Below are positions 48,838 to 58,467 of a stretch of DNA of 64,000 nt, piece after piece; positions within the stretch are counted from its first letter, which is position 1; every line of letters begins with the position of its first letter. The notes under the pieces were generated by a model that was not told where the DNA came from, searched no databases, and saw only the letters and a list, made by a program, of their open reading frames with translations. The translations under genes were made by a program, and so were the position numbers. Source of the DNA: Cognatilysobacter claricitrinus (GTDB lineage Bacteria > Pseudomonadota > Gammaproteobacteria > Xanthomonadales > Xanthomonadaceae); contig NZ_BAAFZV010000001.1 in the NCBI RefSeq assembly GCF_045866565.1, forward strand, positions 868,001 through 932,000. The letters run 5' to 3'.

Positions 48838-49650
48838 TCAGCGTTGGCAGGCCGGACACCAGACGCTTGCACGTTGTCCGATCGAGGCCTGCTTCAGGGC
48901 GCGACCGCAGGTCGGGCAGGCCTCGCCGCCGCGGCCGTACACCGCCAGCTCCTGCTCGAAGTAGCCCGGCGCGCCGTCCGGGCTGATGAAGTCGCGCAGC
49001 GTCGTGCCGCCCCGATCGATGGCGTACGTCAGGATCGCCTTCACCGCGTCGGCCAGCCGCGCGTAGCGCTCACGCGAGACCTTGCCGGCCTCGCGCATGG
49101 GCGAGATGCCGGCGCGGAACAGCGCCTCCGCGGCGTAGATGTTGCCGACGCCGACCACCACCGCCTGGTCCATCAGGAACGTCTTGACCGGCGCGCTGCG
49201 CCCGCGCGAACGCCGGAACAGGTAGTCCCCATCGAACAGGTCGGACAACGGCTCGGGGCCGAGGCTGGCGAGCAGCTCGTGCGTCTCGCCGACCGGTTGC
49301 CACAGCAGGCAACCGAAGCGACGCGGATCGTTGAAGCGCAGCACGCGACCGGAGTCGAGCGCCAGGTCGACGTGGTCATGCGTGCGCAGGGGCGTGTCGG
49401 CCGGCAGCACGCGCAGTGAGCCCGACATGCCGAGGTGCAACAGCGCACTGCCGACCGCGGTGTCGAGCAGCAGGTATTTGGCCCGCCGCCGCACGGCGTC
49501 TACGCGCTGACCGGGCAGCAGATTCGACACCTCGGGTGGAATCGGCCAGCGCAGGTCAGGCCGACGCAACGTCACGCCGGTAACGCGGCGACCTTCGACA
49601 TGCGGCGCGAGCCCGCGACGCGTGGTCTCGACTTCGGGCAGTTCGGGCAT
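48838..49650 (-). CDS. mutM: Formamidopyrimidine-DNA glycosylase MutM (Fpg)
   Basis: Bifunctional DNA glycosylase/AP lyase that removes 8-oxoguanine and formamidopyrimidines (270 aa). Catalytic N-terminus M-PELPEVETT: after Met removal Pro1, with Glu2, is the nucleophile. Lys58 in RRRAKYLLLD, LHLGMSGSLRV and FNDPRRFG are present, along with the H2TH region (VVVGVGNIYAAEALFRAGISP). The C-terminal zinc finger has Cys pairs in EACPTCGRALK and VWCPACQR. The start at 49650 is required for the Pro nucleophile. Confidence 0.97.
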   Translation of the reverse strand: MPELPEVETTRRGLAPHVEGRRVTGVTLRRPDLRWPIPPEVSNLLPGQRVDAVRRRAKYLLLDTAVGSALLHLGMSGSLRVLPADTPLRTHDHVDLALDSGRVLRFNDPRRFGCLLWQPVGETHELLASLGPEPLSDLFDGDYLFRRSRGRSAPVKTFLMDQAVVVGVGNIYAAEALFRAGISPMREAGKVSRERYARLADAVKAILTYAIDRGGTTLRDFISPDGAPGYFEQELAVYGRGGEACPTCGRALKQASIGQRASVWCPACQR

Positions 49651-49864
49651 GCAGGCGCGACCGTCGGTGAATGCCTTGCAACGTGGCGGCATCGCCCGCA
49701 TTCCGCAAGGCCGCGGCCGCTTTCACGTGCGCGGACGTCGGCGTATGCGTGAACCGCCGACATCGACCCACTTTCATGTCGGCCGGCGCGCGCAGGGCGG
49801 TGGCATCATGCAGTGGTCGCCCGCGCGACACGGCCTTTGCGGCCGCTTCCCCCTGGAGTGTTCG

Positions 49865-51070
49865 ATGTCCTCTTTCCTCAGCGATTTCCTGGTCGGCGGC
49901 GTGATGCAGTTCGGCTGGGGATCGATGCTGGTGTACCTGCTGGTCGCCACGCAGCTCACCATCCTTACGGTCACGCTCTACCTGCATCGTTCGCAGGCGC
50001 ATCGCGCGGTGGATTTCCATCCGGTGCTCGCGCATATGTTCCGGTTCTGGTGCTGGCTCACCACGTCGATGATCACCAAGGAGTGGGCGGCGATCCATCG
50101 CAAGCACCACGCCAAGTGCGAGACCGAAGAGGATCCGCACAGCCCGCAGATCAAGGGCATCAAGACCGTGTTCTGGCGCGGCGTCGAGCTCTATCGCGAC
50201 GCGCGGGCGAATCGCGAGGACATCGAGAAGTACGGCAAGGGCTGCCCGGACGACTGGATCGAGCGCAAGCTCTACACGCCGTTCGCGACGATGGGCCCGA
50301 CGGTGCTTCTGTTCCTCAGCTTCTTCCTGTTCGGCTTCAAGGGCATCGCCGTGTGGGCGATCCAGATGGCGTGGATCCCGTTCTGGGCCGCGGGTGTCGT
50401 CAACGGCCTTGGCCACTGGTGGGGCTACCGCAACTTCGAGACCACCGACACCGCGACCAACCTCACCCCTTGGGGCGTGTGGATCGGCGGCGAGGAGCTG
50501 CACAACAACCACCACGCCTTCCCGTCGAGCGCGAAGTTCGCACTGCGCAAGTGGGAGTTCGATATCGGCTGGTTCACGCTGCGCGGCCTGCAGGCGGTCG
50601 GCCTGGCGAAGGTGTTGCGCGTCGCGCCGTCGCTCGATGTGCGGCCGAACGTCGCCATGCCCGACGGCGAGACGCTGAAGGCGCTGCTGGCGATCCGCTT
50701 CCAGGCGATGACCGACTACTACCGCGGCGTCACCCTTCCCGCGCTGCGCGAGGAGGCCGCTGCGGCGGGCGCGAAGATGCGCCGCGTGCTGCCGCGCAAG
50801 TTGCGCAAGGGCCTCGCCGACGGCGGCCGCTGGCTCGACGACGACAAGAAGGCGCGCCTCGCCGCGTTCATTGCCGACCGCCCGAAGCTGGCAACCGTCG
50901 CCGAATACCGCGCGCGCCTCGCCGCGGTGCTCGACGACCGCTCGCATGACGCCAAGGCCACGCTCGCGCGCCTGCAGGCCTGGTGCCAGGAAGCGGAGGC
51001 CAGCGGCATCGCGTCGCTGCAGCAGTTCTCGGCGCGCATGAAGGGTTATGCGCTCGCGTCCGCGCACTGA
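49865..51070 (+). CDS. Fatty acid desaturase (acyl-CoA/acyl-lipid delta-9 type)
   Basis: Di-iron membrane desaturase of 401 aa. The three His boxes are present in order: HRSQAH (residues 41-46), HRKHH (78-82) and HNNHH (213-217), with an extra GLGHWWGYRNFET between helices. Four membrane segments fit positions about 12-38, 58-72, 143-160 and 164-182. It resembles bacterial delta-9 acyl-CoA/acyl-phospholipid desaturases that adjust membrane fluidity. The C-terminal 140 residues are soluble, helical and rich in charged residues, longer than in the core family. It is followed two bases later by an EF-hand gene. Confidence 0.9.
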   Translation: MSSFLSDFLVGGVMQFGWGSMLVYLLVATQLTILTVTLYLHRSQAHRAVDFHPVLAHMFRFWCWLTTSMITKEWAAIHRKHHAKCETEEDPHSPQIKGIKTVFWRGVELYRDARANREDIEKYGKGCPDDWIERKLYTPFATMGPTVLLFLSFFLFGFKGIAVWAIQMAWIPFWAAGVVNGLGHWWGYRNFETTDTATNLTPWGVWIGGEELHNNHHAFPSSAKFALRKWEFDIGWFTLRGLQAVGLAKVLRVAPSLDVRPNVAMPDGETLKALLAIRFQAMTDYYRGVTLPALREEAAAAGAKMRRVLPRKLRKGLADGGRWLDDDKKARLAAFIADRPKLATVAEYRARLAAVLDDRSHDAKATLARLQAWCQEAEASGIASLQQFSARMKGYALASAH

Positions 51071-51071
51071 C

Positions 51072-51431
51072 ATGCGACATGGCATTCGCCACCTCGGGGC
51101 CGCGCTGATCTGCGCGGCCTCGTCGTTTGCAGGCATCGCGATCGCGGGCGGGCCGGTGTCGTCGAGCGGTGACTACCTCTCGCGCATGGACGCCGACGGC
51201 GATCGCCGCGTATCGCTCGCCGAATTCCAGTCGTGGATGGGCTATGCGTTCGAACGCATGGACGCCGACCACGACGGCATCGTGTCGCCGGCCGAATTGC
51301 CCGGCGGGCACGGCAAGGCGATCTCGCTGGTCGAACACCGCGCGGCGCTGGCAGCGACGTTCGCCAAGCAGGATCGCAATCACGACGGTGCGCTCGACGC
51401 GCGCGAACTCGCGGCGCCGCCGCAGCGCTGA
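51072..51431 (+). CDS. Small exported EF-hand calcium-binding protein
   Basis: A 119-aa protein with a signal peptide (about residues 1-25, LGAALICAASSFAGIAIAG). Three EF-hand loops follow: DADGDRRVSLAEF, DADHDGIVSPAEL and DRNHDGALDAREL. Each has Asp/Asn at positions 1, 3 and 5 and Glu at 12. It should bind Ca2+ in the periplasm or outside the cell; the role is unknown. The start at 51072 gives the signal peptide and follows the desaturase stop by one base. The downstream pseudouridine synthase gene begins immediately after its stop. Confidence 0.85.
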   Translation: MRHGIRHLGAALICAASSFAGIAIAGGPVSSSGDYLSRMDADGDRRVSLAEFQSWMGYAFERMDADHDGIVSPAELPGGHGKAISLVEHRAALAATFAKQDRNHDGALDARELAAPPQR

Positions 51432-52328
51432 ATGAAGCCGAGCGTCCCGCCGCCGATCGACGGGGTCGGCGCGAGCCGCGTGCAGTTGCGGCCGCGCGAT
51501 GGCGCGACGGTGCTCGATGCGCTCGTCACGCGTTTTCCCTCAGTCGATCGCGCAACCTGGGTGTCGCGGTTTGCGCGCGGGCGCGTGCTGGACACGCGTG
51601 GTTGCGTGCTCGATGCATCGACGCGGTTGTCGATCGGTGGCGACGTCTACTACTACCGCGAGGTGCTCGACGAGCAGATCTGTACCGGCGTCGAGGCGCT
51701 GGTGCATGTGGACGACGACATCGCGGTGGTCGACAAGCCGCACGGGCTGGCGGTAATGCCGGCGGGGCGGTTCGCCACCGATACGCTGCTCGCGCGGCTG
51801 GTTCGGCGGCTGGGTATTGCGGATGCCGTGCCGCTGCATCGCATCGATCGCGAGACGGCGGGTCTGGTGATGTTCTCGTTGCGACCTGAAACGCGCGATG
51901 CGTATGCGGCGTTGTTCCGGGAGCGCCGGATCCACAAGCGGTACGAGGCGATCGCGCCAGCGTTGCCGGCAATGATGTTTCCGGTGGAGCGGTCGAGTCG
52001 CATCGAACGGGGCGAGCCGTTCTACGCGATGCGCGAGGTCGAGGGTGCAGCGAACAGTCGCAGCCGGATCGATGTCATCGAGCGCATTGGCGAGAGCTGG
52101 CGGTATGCGCTGGAGCCGGTGACGGGGCGGAAGCATCAGTTGCGGCTGCATATGGCGGCGCTTGGGGCGCCGATCGCGGGGGATCGGATTTATGGTCCGT
52201 CGTCGGAGCGGGCCGGCGAAGACGTCGGCGCGCCACTGAAGCTGCTGGCCCGTGCCCTTGCGTTCGACGACCCGATGACCGGTCACAGGCATTCGTTCGA
52301 GAGCGCGTTTCGCTTGCAGATCGAGTGA
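51432..52328 (+). CDS. RluA-family pseudouridine synthase
   Basis: RNA pseudouridine synthase of 298 aa. The catalytic Asp139 is in PLHRIDRETAGL (HRLDxxTSG motif), with DKPHGLAVMPAG upstream (residues 101-112) and the C-terminal LEPVTGRKHQLRLHMAALGAPIAGDRIYG, typical of RluA. The N-terminal 90 residues correspond to a short S4-like region (LDALVTRFPSVDRATWVSRFARGRV). It resembles the TruC/RluA group; the modified RNA site cannot be assigned. It is probably co-transcribed with the two genes upstream. Confidence 0.88.
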   Translation: MKPSVPPPIDGVGASRVQLRPRDGATVLDALVTRFPSVDRATWVSRFARGRVLDTRGCVLDASTRLSIGGDVYYYREVLDEQICTGVEALVHVDDDIAVVDKPHGLAVMPAGRFATDTLLARLVRRLGIADAVPLHRIDRETAGLVMFSLRPETRDAYAALFRERRIHKRYEAIAPALPAMMFPVERSSRIERGEPFYAMREVEGAANSRSRIDVIERIGESWRYALEPVTGRKHQLRLHMAALGAPIAGDRIYGPSSERAGEDVGAPLKLLARALAFDDPMTGHRHSFESAFRLQIE

Positions 52329-52471
52329 CGTCCTTTACCCGGCGCGAATGCTGATGGGCCACGAGCAAAGGCGTCTCACGCGCTGAAGCGCACGAAACGT
52401 TTTGCTACTGCCAAAGACCCACGTTCTGCTCGAGGACGTGGACGCCGATGTCGCCCCGCCGACCTCGCGGT

Positions 52472-53158
52472 CTACTTCCCCGGCGTCCCGAACAAAACCT
52501 TCCGCTCCTCATCCGTCATCGGCTTCGCATACGACGCAGCCGCATCGGCGTAAACCCGCTTCGTCGCCTCGCGCTCGCCCACACGCGCGAACCAGCGCTT
52601 CAGGTTCGGCGTGTCATCGAGGTTCTGCCTGTGCGCCTCGTGCGGAACGATCCACGGGTAGATCGCCATGTCGGCAATCGTGTACGCATCGCCCGCCACG
52701 AATTCACGATCGGCCAGCCGCTTGTCCAGCACGCCATACAGCCGCGCCGTTTCGCGCGTGTAGCGGTCGATCGCGTACGGCACCTTCTCCGGCGCGTAGA
52801 CATTGAAGTGGCCGTTCTGCCCGGCCATCGGGCCCAGGCCGCCCATCTGCCAGAACAGCCATTGCAGTGTTTCGGTGCGGCCGCGCAGATCGGCGGGGAT
52901 GAAGCGGCCGGTCTTCTCGGCGAGGTATAGGAGGATCGCGCCGGACTCGAACAGCGAAAGCGGGCCACCGCCGTCGGCCGGCGCGTGGTCGACGATCGCG
53001 GGGATGCGGTTGTTCGGTGCGATCGCCAGGAACTCGGGCTTGAACTGCTCGCCGGCGCGGATGTCGACCGGGATGATGCGGTGTTCGAGGCCTGTTTCCT
53101 CGAGGAAAAGGCGGACCTTGTAGCCGTTGGGCGTGCCCCAGTAATGCAGGTCGATCAT
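52472..53158 (-). CDS. Glutathione S-transferase (YfcG/Ure2-like)
   Basis: Cytoplasmic 228-aa GST. The N-terminus MIDLHYWGTPNGYKVRLFLEETGLEHRIIPVDI, with TPNG and YKV, is the pattern of the YfcG/YghU-type Nu class, which act as disulfide-bond reductases. Further features are NNRIPAIVDH, SLFESGAILLYLAEKTGRF and QMGGLGPMAGQNGHF, a strongly conserved Nu-class segment. The C-terminal VAGDAYTIADMAIYPW is also present. Function is inferred from class membership. It is a single gene. Confidence 0.88.
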   Translation of the reverse strand: MIDLHYWGTPNGYKVRLFLEETGLEHRIIPVDIRAGEQFKPEFLAIAPNNRIPAIVDHAPADGGGPLSLFESGAILLYLAEKTGRFIPADLRGRTETLQWLFWQMGGLGPMAGQNGHFNVYAPEKVPYAIDRYTRETARLYGVLDKRLADREFVAGDAYTIADMAIYPWIVPHEAHRQNLDDTPNLKRWFARVGEREATKRVYADAAASYAKPMTDEERKVLFGTPGK

Positions 53159-53307
53159 GTCCGGCTCCGTGCGGGGGAAGCGGCGATGCTAGGCCCCGTG
53201 CGCGACGCAGGCGTCGCGGCCGCGCGCACGCAGCGTTGCACCGGTCGATTGACCCGGTGCGAACGGGCCGCGCGCTAGCGTCGGTACGTCCCACCGGAGC
53301 GACGGCG

Positions 53308-54678
53308 ATGCATCGACAGACCGACCGCACCACGCTGGCACGCGCGCCACGGCCGCCGCGCACGCGCAGTCGCACGCCTGAAGCCGGCCTGCCGACGCGC
53401 CTGCGGGATGCGATCGAACCCTTGCCCGACATCGACGACCCCGCATTCGCCGAAGCCTTCGATCGCTATGCGGACTGTCGCGTCGTGCTGCTCGGCGAGG
53501 CCAGCCACGGCACGTCGGAGTTCTATCGCGCGCGCGCGGCGATCACGCGTCGGCTGGTCGAGCGACACGGCTTCCGCATCGTCGCCGTCGAAGCCGATTG
53601 GCCCGATGCCGCGGTCATCGATCGCCACGTGCGGCACCGCGCACCGAATGCCGATGCCGCGCCACCGTTCACGCGCTTCCCGACCTGGATGTGGCGCAAC
53701 GCGGAAGTCGCCGCGCTGTTCCGCTGGATGCGCCACTTCAACGAGCCGCGCGCCGCGCGTGACCGCGCCGGTTTCTACGGCCTCGACCTCTACAGCCTCA
53801 ACGCGTCGATGCGCGCGGTGATCGACTACCTCGACGAAGTCGACCCGGACACCGCGGCCGTCGCACGCGAGCGTTACGCCTGCCTCGCGCCGTGGGCGAA
53901 GGATCCGGCGCATTACGGCCTCGCCGCGCTGACCCAGGCGCACGCGAAGTGCGAGGACGCGGTGCTCGCCATGCTGCGGGACATGCTCGAGAAACGCCTG
54001 CAATTCGCCCGCCAGGACGGCGCCGACGCCTTCGAGGCCGAACAGAACGCGCGCCTGGTCGCGAATGCCGAGAACTACTACCGCGCGATGTACCGCGGCG
54101 CCGCCGAATCCTGGAACGTGCGTGATGCGCACATGGCGGAAACGCTGATGCAGGTGCTGCGTGCGCGGGGCGAAACGTCGCGCGCCGTCGTGTGGGCGCA
54201 CAACTCGCACATCGGCGACGCACGCTTCACCGAGATGGGCCGCGAACGTGGCGAACTCAACCTTGGCCAGTTGTGTCGCGAACAGTTCGGCCACGACGCC
54301 GCGCTGATCGGTTTCGGAACGCACACCGGCACCGTCGCCGCGGCGAGCGACTGGGACGCGCCGATGCGCGTCGTGCAGGTCAGGCCGTCGCTGGACGGCA
54401 GCGTCGAAAAGCAGTTCGTCGACGCCGGCGAACCCTGCGGCGTGCTGCACCTGCGTGATGTCGACGACGCGTTGCGCCACGAACTCGACAGCGAACGGCT
54501 GGAGCGCTTCATCGGCGTGATCTACCGCCCCGATACCGAACGCTGGAGCCACTACGCCGAGGTATCGCTCGCGCGCCAGTTCGACGCCTACGTATGGTTC
54601 GAGCAGACGCAGGCGGTCGACGCACGCGACGGCCCGCACGCGGGCGGCGTGCCCGACACCTGGCCGTTCGGCGTATGA
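53308..54678 (+). CDS. Erythromycin esterase-like family protein
   Basis: Soluble 456-aa protein of the erythromycin esterase/succinoglycan biosynthesis-like family. Conserved segments: VVLLGEASHGTSEFYRARA (Glu and His of the active site, near residues 60-75) and FRIVAVEADWPDA. FYGLDLYSLNASM, VVWAHNSHIGDAR and IGFGTHTGTVAAA follow. Most chromosomal members have no shown resistance function, so drug inactivation should not be assumed. The ATG at 53308 has a GGAG eight bases upstream. It is in the same direction as the next membrane-protein gene (28 bp). Confidence 0.85.
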   Translation: MHRQTDRTTLARAPRPPRTRSRTPEAGLPTRLRDAIEPLPDIDDPAFAEAFDRYADCRVVLLGEASHGTSEFYRARAAITRRLVERHGFRIVAVEADWPDAAVIDRHVRHRAPNADAAPPFTRFPTWMWRNAEVAALFRWMRHFNEPRAARDRAGFYGLDLYSLNASMRAVIDYLDEVDPDTAAVARERYACLAPWAKDPAHYGLAALTQAHAKCEDAVLAMLRDMLEKRLQFARQDGADAFEAEQNARLVANAENYYRAMYRGAAESWNVRDAHMAETLMQVLRARGETSRAVVWAHNSHIGDARFTEMGRERGELNLGQLCREQFGHDAALIGFGTHTGTVAAASDWDAPMRVVQVRPSLDGSVEKQFVDAGEPCGVLHLRDVDDALRHELDSERLERFIGVIYRPDTERWSHYAEVSLARQFDAYVWFEQTQAVDARDGPHAGGVPDTWPFGV

Positions 54679-54706
54679 CGTCGCGCGCTTTGGGCCGCGG
54701 CGCCGC

Positions 54707-55282
54707 ATGACTGGCGATCCCACCGTCATCGGGCTCGTGCCCGCGTCGTGGTTGTGGACGCTGCTCGGCGCCGTCGTCTATCCGTTGTGGCTGCTGGCAG
54801 GCGTCGCCGACGTGCTCGTGCACTGGCGCGACCGCATCGAGCGCCACACCGGCACGCACGAAACGATGATGCATGTGGCGATGTGCGTGCAGATGGGCAT
54901 TCCGGTGTTGCTGGTGCTGTTCCTCGACGTCACCGCGCCGGTTTTCCTCATTGCGACGGTGGCGGTCGTGGTGCACGGCTGGACCTCGTGGCGCGATGCG
55001 CGCTTCGCCGATCGCGTGCGCCACATCGGCCCGCTGGAGCAGAAAGTCCACGTCGTGCTCGATGCGGTGCCGTGGCTGGCGCTCGCTGTTCTCGCGCTGC
55101 TGCACGCGCCGGCGCTCGCGGGCCTGGTCGGTGTCGGCGAGGCCGATTGGCGCTGGCGATGGCGCGAGCCGGCGTTCGCGCCGTGGGTGCTCGGCAGCGT
55201 GGTCACGAGCGCGATCGTGTTCGGCCTGCTGCCATCGTTGCTGGAATTGCGTCGCGCCTGGCGCACCGTGCACACGCTGTAA
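54707..55282 (+). CDS. Membrane protein of unknown function
   Basis: 191-aa membrane protein with about five hydrophobic segments (approximately residues 8-30, 55-73, 75-92, 115-137 and 155-178). The loop RIERHTGTHETMMHVAMCVQMGIPVLL and the following WTSWRDARFADRVRHIGPLEQKVHVVLDAVPW hold several His and charged residues near the membrane, which could be ligands for a metal or quinone. I do not recognise a named family. It sits between the esterase-like gene and acs, 49 bp before acs. Confidence 0.6.
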   Translation: MTGDPTVIGLVPASWLWTLLGAVVYPLWLLAGVADVLVHWRDRIERHTGTHETMMHVAMCVQMGIPVLLVLFLDVTAPVFLIATVAVVVHGWTSWRDARFADRVRHIGPLEQKVHVVLDAVPWLALAVLALLHAPALAGLVGVGEADWRWRWREPAFAPWVLGSVVTSAIVFGLLPSLLELRRAWRTVHTL

Positions 55283-55331
55283 TGCGACACGTCGCTGCGG
55301 CACACTCTGCCGGTCTTCCGAGGAACCGCCC

Positions 55332-57281
55332 ATGTCGTCCGAGACGCTCCCCGTACCGCCGGAATTCGCCGCGCGTGCCCGTATCGACGCCGACGCCGCG
55401 CAACGCATGCGCGACGAAGCCGGGCGCGATCCGGACGCCTACTGGGCGCATATGGCGCAGCGTCTCGACTGGATGCGCGCGCCCACCCGCGTCCGCGACG
55501 TCAGCTTCAACCACGACGACTTCCGCATCCGCTGGTACGACGATGGCGAGCTCAACGCGAGCGTCAATTGCCTCGACCGCCACCTCGCCACGCGCGGCGA
55601 TCGCACGGCGCTGATCTTCGAGCCGGACGATCCGTCGCGATCGGCGCAGCACGTCAGCTACCGCGACCTGCACGCGCGCGTCTGTCGCCTAGGCAACGCG
55701 CTACGCAACCTCGGCGTGCGCAAGGGCGACGTCGTCACCATCTACATGCCGATGACGGTCGACGCCGTGGTCGCGATGCTGGCCTGCGCGCGCGTCGGCG
55801 CGATCCACTCGGTGGTGTTCGGTGGTTTCGCACCGCATTCGATCGCCAACCGCATCGCCGACTGCGCGAGCAAGCTGGTGATCACCGCCGACGAAGGTCT
55901 GCGTGGCGGTAAGCGCATTCCGCTGAAGGCGAACGTCGATGCGGCATTGAAGATGCCGGGCACGAATTCGGTGGAGACGGTGCTGGTGGTGCGTCACACC
56001 GGCGCCGGCATCGACATGCAGATGCCGCGCGACCGCTGGATGCACGCGGTGGTCGAAGGCCAGCCCGATGCGTGCGAGCCGGAGCGCATGAACGCCGAGG
56101 ACCCGTTGTTCATCCTCTACACGTCGGGTTCGACGGGAAAACCCAAGGGTGTGCTGCACACCACGGGCGGTTATCTGGTGTGGGCGAGCTGGACGCACGA
56201 AGCGGTGTTCGACCTGCGCGACGACGACATCTACTGGTGCACCGCCGATGTCGGCTGGATCACGGGCCACAGCTACATCGTCTACGGCCCGCTCGCGAAC
56301 GGCGCGACGTCGCTGGTGTTCGAAGGCGTGCCGAATTACCCGGACACCTCGCGTTTCTGGGACGTGATCGACCGCCACAAGGTCAACATCTTCTACACCG
56401 CGCCGACCGCGATCCGCGCGTTGATGCGCGAGGGCGATGCGCCGGTGAAGCGCACGTCGCGCGCATCGCTGCGCCTGCTTGGCAGCGTCGGGGAGCCGAT
56501 CAATCCAGAAGCGTGGCGCTGGTATCACGACGTGGTCGGCGATGCGCGCTGCCCGGTGGTCGACACGTGGTGGCAGACCGAAACCGGCGGCATCCTGATC
56601 TCGCCACTGCCGGGCGCCACTGCGTTGAAACCCGGTTCGGCGACGCAGCCACTGCCCGGCATCAAGCCCGCGCTGGTCGACGCGAACGGTGTGCGGCTCG
56701 ACGGCGAAGCCGAAGGCAATCTCGTGCTGCTCGATTCCTGGCCCGGCCAGATGCGCACGGTGTACGGCGACCACGCACGTTTCATCGAGACCTACTTCAA
56801 GGCCTATCCCGGCATGTACTTCACCGGCGACGGCTGTCGTCGTGACGCCGACGGCTACTACTGGATCACCGGCCGCGTCGACGACGTCATCAATGTCAGC
56901 GGCCATCGCATCGGCACCGCGGAAGTCGAGAGCGCGCTGGTTGCGCATCACGCGGTGGCCGAAGCCGCGGTCGTCGGTTATCCGCACGACCTCAAGGGCC
57001 AGGGCATCCATGCCTACGTGACGCTGAAGTCGGGCATCCAATCGACCGACGCACTGCGCGCTGAACTCGTACAGAGCGTGCGTTCCGACATCGGCCCGAT
57101 CGCCACGCCCGACCGCATCCAGTGGGCGCCGGGCCTGCCGAAAACGCGCTCGGGCAAGATCATGCGGCGCATCCTCCGCAAGATCGCGGAAGGCGCGCCG
57201 GACCAGCTCGGTGATACGTCGACGCTGGCCGACCCGACCGTCGTGCAGCAACTTGTCGACGGCGCGAAACAGTTCGGCTGA
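55332..57281 (+). CDS. acs: Acetyl-CoA synthetase
   Basis: AMP-forming ligase that turns acetate, ATP and CoA into acetyl-CoA (649 aa; E. coli 652). The ATP-binding P-loop is YTSGSTGKPKGV. Other Acs motifs are ADVGWITGHSYIVYGPL, FYTAPTAIRALMR, VDTWWQTETGGI, YFTGDGCRRDADGYYWITGRVDDVINVSGHRIGTAEVE, and the C-terminal PKTRSGKIMRRILRKIA. The Lys in SGKIM is the one that is reversibly acetylated in homologues. A GAGG lies eight bases before the ATG. It is convergent with the LysR gene. Confidence 0.96.
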   Translation: MSSETLPVPPEFAARARIDADAAQRMRDEAGRDPDAYWAHMAQRLDWMRAPTRVRDVSFNHDDFRIRWYDDGELNASVNCLDRHLATRGDRTALIFEPDDPSRSAQHVSYRDLHARVCRLGNALRNLGVRKGDVVTIYMPMTVDAVVAMLACARVGAIHSVVFGGFAPHSIANRIADCASKLVITADEGLRGGKRIPLKANVDAALKMPGTNSVETVLVVRHTGAGIDMQMPRDRWMHAVVEGQPDACEPERMNAEDPLFILYTSGSTGKPKGVLHTTGGYLVWASWTHEAVFDLRDDDIYWCTADVGWITGHSYIVYGPLANGATSLVFEGVPNYPDTSRFWDVIDRHKVNIFYTAPTAIRALMREGDAPVKRTSRASLRLLGSVGEPINPEAWRWYHDVVGDARCPVVDTWWQTETGGILISPLPGATALKPGSATQPLPGIKPALVDANGVRLDGEAEGNLVLLDSWPGQMRTVYGDHARFIETYFKAYPGMYFTGDGCRRDADGYYWITGRVDDVINVSGHRIGTAEVESALVAHHAVAEAAVVGYPHDLKGQGIHAYVTLKSGIQSTDALRAELVQSVRSDIGPIATPDRIQWAPGLPKTRSGKIMRRILRKIAEGAPDQLGDTSTLADPTVVQQLVDGAKQFG

Positions 57282-57314
57282 CGCAAGTCCGGCGTTGCGT
57301 TTGAACGCGCGACT

Positions 57315-58208
57315 TCAGGTTGCGAGGCATTCCGCGAAATAGGCGATCGCCGCGGTGACTTTCGGCGGCGGCGTGCGTGCGAACGGGTGCAGCGCATGCA
57401 CGTCGATGCTCGAACGCACTTCGTCCGCCAGCACGCGAACGAGCGCACCGCTCTCCAGATGCGGCGCGGCGAGATAGTCGGCCAGCAGCGCGAGCCCGCC
57501 GCCCGCGAGTGCGACCTGCAATTGCCCCAGCGTGCTGTCGACCGCGATGCCGCGCCCGATCGGCAACTCCAATCCCGGCACCGACCACGTGCGCGCGTGT
57601 TCGTCGTAGCGCAGGCAGTCGTGGTCGACGAGGTCGGCGGGTGTTTGCGGTAGGCCGCGTCGCGCGAGGTAGTCGGGCGACGCGACCACCGAACCGCGGA
57701 TCGCGCCGAGCCGCCGCGCGACCAGGCCCGAGTCCGGCAGCCGACCGATGCGGATCGCGACGTCGTAGCGATCGCCGACGAGGTCCGCGACGGTGTCGTC
57801 CAACCGGAGTGCGACCTGCAGCTCCGGATGCCGTTCGACAAGGCCCGCCAGCACCGGTGCGACTCGGGCGACGCCGAAGCTGATCGTCGCGGTGATGCGC
57901 AGCAGCCCGCGTGGCACGTCGCTGAGCCGGCCGAGGTGCTGCTCGGCGGCATCGGCCTGTTGCACCACGCTGCGGCAGTAGGCGAGCAGTGCGTCGCCGG
58001 CTTCCGTGGCTGCGACCCGTCGCGTCGTGCGGTTGAGCAGGCGCGTGCCGAGGTGGCGCTCCAGCCGGCCGACCGCCTTGCTCACCGCGCCCTTGGTCAG
58101 ACCGAGCCGGCCGCCGGCCGCGGTGAAGCCGCCGGCGTCCAGCACCGCGGCGAACACCGCCATGTCGGCCAGGCGTTCGGTCAGCCGGAGGTCGTTATTG
58201 GCATGCAT
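57315..58208 (-). CDS. LysR-family transcriptional regulator
   Basis: DNA-binding regulator of 297 aa. The N-terminal winged helix (residues 10-70) contains FAAVLDAGGFTAAGGRLGLTKGAVSKAVGRLERHLGTRLLNRTTRR. The effector-binding domain (from about 95) has LLRITATISFGVARVAPVLAGLVERHPELQV and VAIRIGRLPDSGLVARRLG, as in the CrgA/DmlR-like subgroup. LysR proteins usually regulate the divergently transcribed neighbour, which here would be the small ORF plus cupin at 58294-58805. Effector unknown. Confidence 0.9.
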   Translation of the reverse strand: MHANNDLRLTERLADMAVFAAVLDAGGFTAAGGRLGLTKGAVSKAVGRLERHLGTRLLNRTTRRVAATEAGDALLAYCRSVVQQADAAEQHLGRLSDVPRGLLRITATISFGVARVAPVLAGLVERHPELQVALRLDDTVADLVGDRYDVAIRIGRLPDSGLVARRLGAIRGSVVASPDYLARRGLPQTPADLVDHDCLRYDEHARTWSVPGLELPIGRGIAVDSTLGQLQVALAGGGLALLADYLAAPHLESGALVRVLADEVRSSIDVHALHPFARTPPPKVTAAIAYFAECLAT

Positions 58209-58293
58209 GTGGAAACAAAGAAGCCACGGTCAGGCGGATTATCAACCGGACGTGCCCGCGCGAGACTGGCCGCCCATCCGAGGAGGTGCCGCC

Positions 58294-58467
58294 ATGAAGC
58301 GTTCCGTATTCCTCAAGACCCTCGCCGCCCTGCTCGCCGGCACGCATGCCGCGGGCCCGGTCTCGGGCGCGGGCTGGCCCGACGCCGAACGTCGCCGCGT
58401 CGTCCGCAAGGCCGCCGCCCGCGATCGCGACGCGCGCCCGGCGCTGCGCCCGGCCGCCTGCCCGTGA
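58294..58467 (+). CDS. Small exported protein (57 aa), possibly a remnant
   Basis: Unrecognised 57-aa product. The first 26 residues form a signal-peptide-like segment (MKRSVFLKTLAALLAGTHAA), and the remainder is Arg/Ala-rich and without hydrophobic core. A consensus-strength AGGAGGT is placed seven bases before the ATG, which argues that translation starts here. Its stop overlaps the GTG of the cupin gene (GTGA), so it may serve mainly to couple cupin translation. It may instead be the stump of a longer exported protein whose 3' part has been lost. Confidence 0.5.
   Translation: MKRSVFLKTLAALLAGTHAAGPVSGAGWPDAERRRVVRKAAARDRDARPALRPAACP

Noticed and set aside
53308..54678. Macrolide resistance gene
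   Set aside because: The family similarity is clear, but most chromosomal members have no shown drug activity and there is no mobile context.
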